Assembly (NCBI GenBank): GCA_002389705.1
Contig: DGQJ01000299.1
Location: 1 to 6,841 of the forward strand
DNA from: Bacteroidales bacterium UBA4417
GTDB taxonomy: Bacteria > Bacteroidota > Bacteroidia > Bacteroidales > UBA4417
DNA length: 6,841 nt
Reading direction: 5' to 3'
A program made the position numbers and the translations under genes. The notes beneath the pieces are model-generated. The model saw only the letters and a program-made list of their open reading frames with translations. It did no database searches and was not told the origin of the DNA. Position 1 is the stretch's first letter. Every line of letters begins with the position of its first letter. Positions 6,100-6,841 of this stretch are shown in pieces.

Positions 6100-6408
6100 A
6101 GGAGTAAACATTAAAGTAATCTGGTAAAGCCTTTGATAATTTTATGGCTGTCCGCTAACAAATTTATGAAAAAAATAAATGTAAGAAGTGGTCTAAGCTA
6201 CTCTTTTTTAGGTAAATATATATTATTATTTACTAAATCGTTTTCGCAATCGTTTGCAATACTTTTGTTGGCCGGATACTTTATTGCCTGGCTTAAGGTA
6301 ATCACTGTAAAGCAGGGTTTAATTCAGAAAATAAGCCTGCACGATGTTAAAAATTAACAACATAACTCATTTTTGTAAATACAAAGCTGATGATCTTTTG
6401 TTTTTTTA

Positions 6409-6416
6409 TAATTTTG
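6409..6416 (+). promoter_or_regulatory. Possible -7 promoter element for the DUF1080 gene
   Basis: TAATTTTG matches the Bacteroidetes -7 consensus TAnnTTTG exactly and lies 72 bases before the ATG at 6489. No well-spaced -33 TTTG is present (the nearest, at 6397-6400, is only 8 bases upstream), so the call is tentative. The predicted leader is about 65 bases and AT-rich. Confidence 0.4.
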
Positions 6417-6488
6417 AAATCATTCATGGGCTGTCTTATGCCCGTTGTATCTACTTAGCAAATAACTCATCCATTCAACATTTACATT

Positions 6489-6841
6489 ATGAAAACCTAT
6501 CGCGCACTTCTTGCCATCATTCTGCTGCCTGTTTTAATTTCGGCTTCGTATACAGGCAGTACTCCACAAAATAAGCTTTCCAAAAAAGAGAAAAAACAGG
6601 GCTGGCAGTTGCTTTTCGACGGGCAGACGCTCAATGGCTGGAAAGGTTATAATGCCGACCAGGTATTTAGTTGCTGGAGCGTGGTTAACGGCGAATTGGT
6701 GTGCAAAGGCGAAGGGGGCAGCGAAACTGCGGGCGATATTATTACTGCCGGCCAATACGATAATTTCGAACTGCAACTGGAGTGGTGTATCAGCAAGGGC
6801 GGAAACAGTGGCATCTTTTACCATGTACTCGAAGGCAAGCA
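6489..6841 (+). CDS. Secreted DUF1080 (3-keto-disaccharide hydrolase/LamG-like) protein, N-terminal part
   Basis: An open frame from the ATG at 6489 runs off the right edge, giving 117 residues. Residues 1-20 form a signal peptide (MKTYRALLAIILLPVLISAS); no lipobox cysteine is evident. A short Lys-rich linker (31-37) leads into the DUF1080 signature GWQLLFDGQTLNGW (38-51), followed by WSVVNGELVCKG (63-74), YDNFELQLEW (90-99) and GNSGIFYHV (105-113). The family has a concanavalin-like jelly-roll fold. It is annotated as 3-keto-disaccharide hydrolase and is common in glycan-degrading Bacteroidetes and Planctomycetes; the substrate cannot be read here. It is divergent from the amylase. A plausible -7 element lies 72 bases upstream, and the sequence before the ATG is AT-rich with no Shine-Dalgarno. 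About half or more of the usual domain is missing. Confidence 0.9.
   Translation, partial: MKTYRALLAIILLPVLISASYTGSTPQNKLSKKEKKQGWQLLFDGQTLNGWKGYNADQVFSCWSVVNGELVCKGEGGSETAGDIITAGQYDNFELQLEWCISKGGNSGIFYHVLEGK

Larger units (their letters stand above)
5873..6408. other. Divergent intergenic spacer, AT-rich, no convincing gene
   Basis: Between the amylase promoter and the DUF1080 gene I find no gene I can support. The left half contains inverted repeats (5921-6001) and a 12-bp palindrome (6088-6099). The right half has a plus-strand open frame at 6133-6357 (74 codons; ATG at 6166 also possible) with one hydrophobic stretch, SFAILLLAGYFIAWLKV. It has no recognisable family, promoter or start signal. 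A copy of TAnnTTTG (TACTTTTG, 6260-6267) lies inside it without a partner. No tRNA or ribosomal RNA motif is evident. Confidence 0.6.

Noticed and set aside
5873..6408. tRNA or transposon remnant in the divergent spacer
   Set aside because: No T-arm-like or cloverleaf pairing, no terminal inverted repeats with flanking target duplication, and no transposase motif were found.
6344..6574. 76-residue plus-strand ORF before and overlapping the DUF1080 start
   Set aside because: It overlaps the promoter region and the first codons of the DUF1080 gene in another frame, and the peptide has no recognisable feature.
6534..6824. 96-residue minus-strand ORF
   Set aside because: It is antisense to the DUF1080 coding frame, which carries clear family motifs.

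Overview
The window looks like a Bacteroidetes (Bacteroidota) chromosome, probably Bacteroidales-like or a related environmental lineage. Two proteins end in type IX secretion (T9SS) C-terminal sorting domains. Starts lack Shine-Dalgarno sequences and sit behind AT-rich leaders. Two upstream regions carry exact copies of the Bacteroidetes -7 promoter element TAnnTTTG. The species cannot be named from the sequence alone.

Layout: three genes lie on the minus strand, transcribed right to left. (1) At 5813-3753 is a secreted plant-type GH13 alpha-amylase with a chitobiase/hexosaminidase C-terminal-type module, a CBM26-like starch-binding module and a T9SS sorting domain. (2) At 3603-1525 is a large T9SS-sorted surface protein with an unrecognised tryptophan- and tyrosine-rich N-terminal module. 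(3) From 1116 off the left edge is a GH57-family glycoside hydrolase with a signal peptide. On the plus strand, divergent from the amylase, the first 117 codons of a secreted DUF1080 (3-keto-disaccharide hydrolase/LamG-like) protein begin at 6489 and run off the right edge.

The minus-strand genes read as a small extracellular alpha-glucan (starch or glycogen) utilisation cluster: an endo-acting amylase delivered to the cell surface, a possible accessory surface protein, and a second exported glycosidase. The spacings (149 and 408 bases), a good intrinsic terminator after gene 2, a strong hairpin after the amylase and a recognisable amylase promoter suggest neighbouring separate units rather than one tight operon. 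No SusC/SusD pair is present in the window.

The most unusual non-coding part is 1161-1531. It packs short tandem repeats of three periods (10, 8 and 7 bp), all built on a TTCA core, plus an interrupting sequence that resembles a dispersed Bacteroidetes intergenic repeat. The 7-bp array contains the stop codon of gene 2. The 8-bp array alternates constant and variable units. The 675-base divergent spacer at 5814-6488 has several small inverted repeats, a 12-bp perfect palindrome and a doubtful small membrane ORF. I see no CRISPR array, tRNA, rRNA, transposase, phage or defence gene, and no clear evidence of a wholly new system. Gene 2 is the best candidate for undescribed function.
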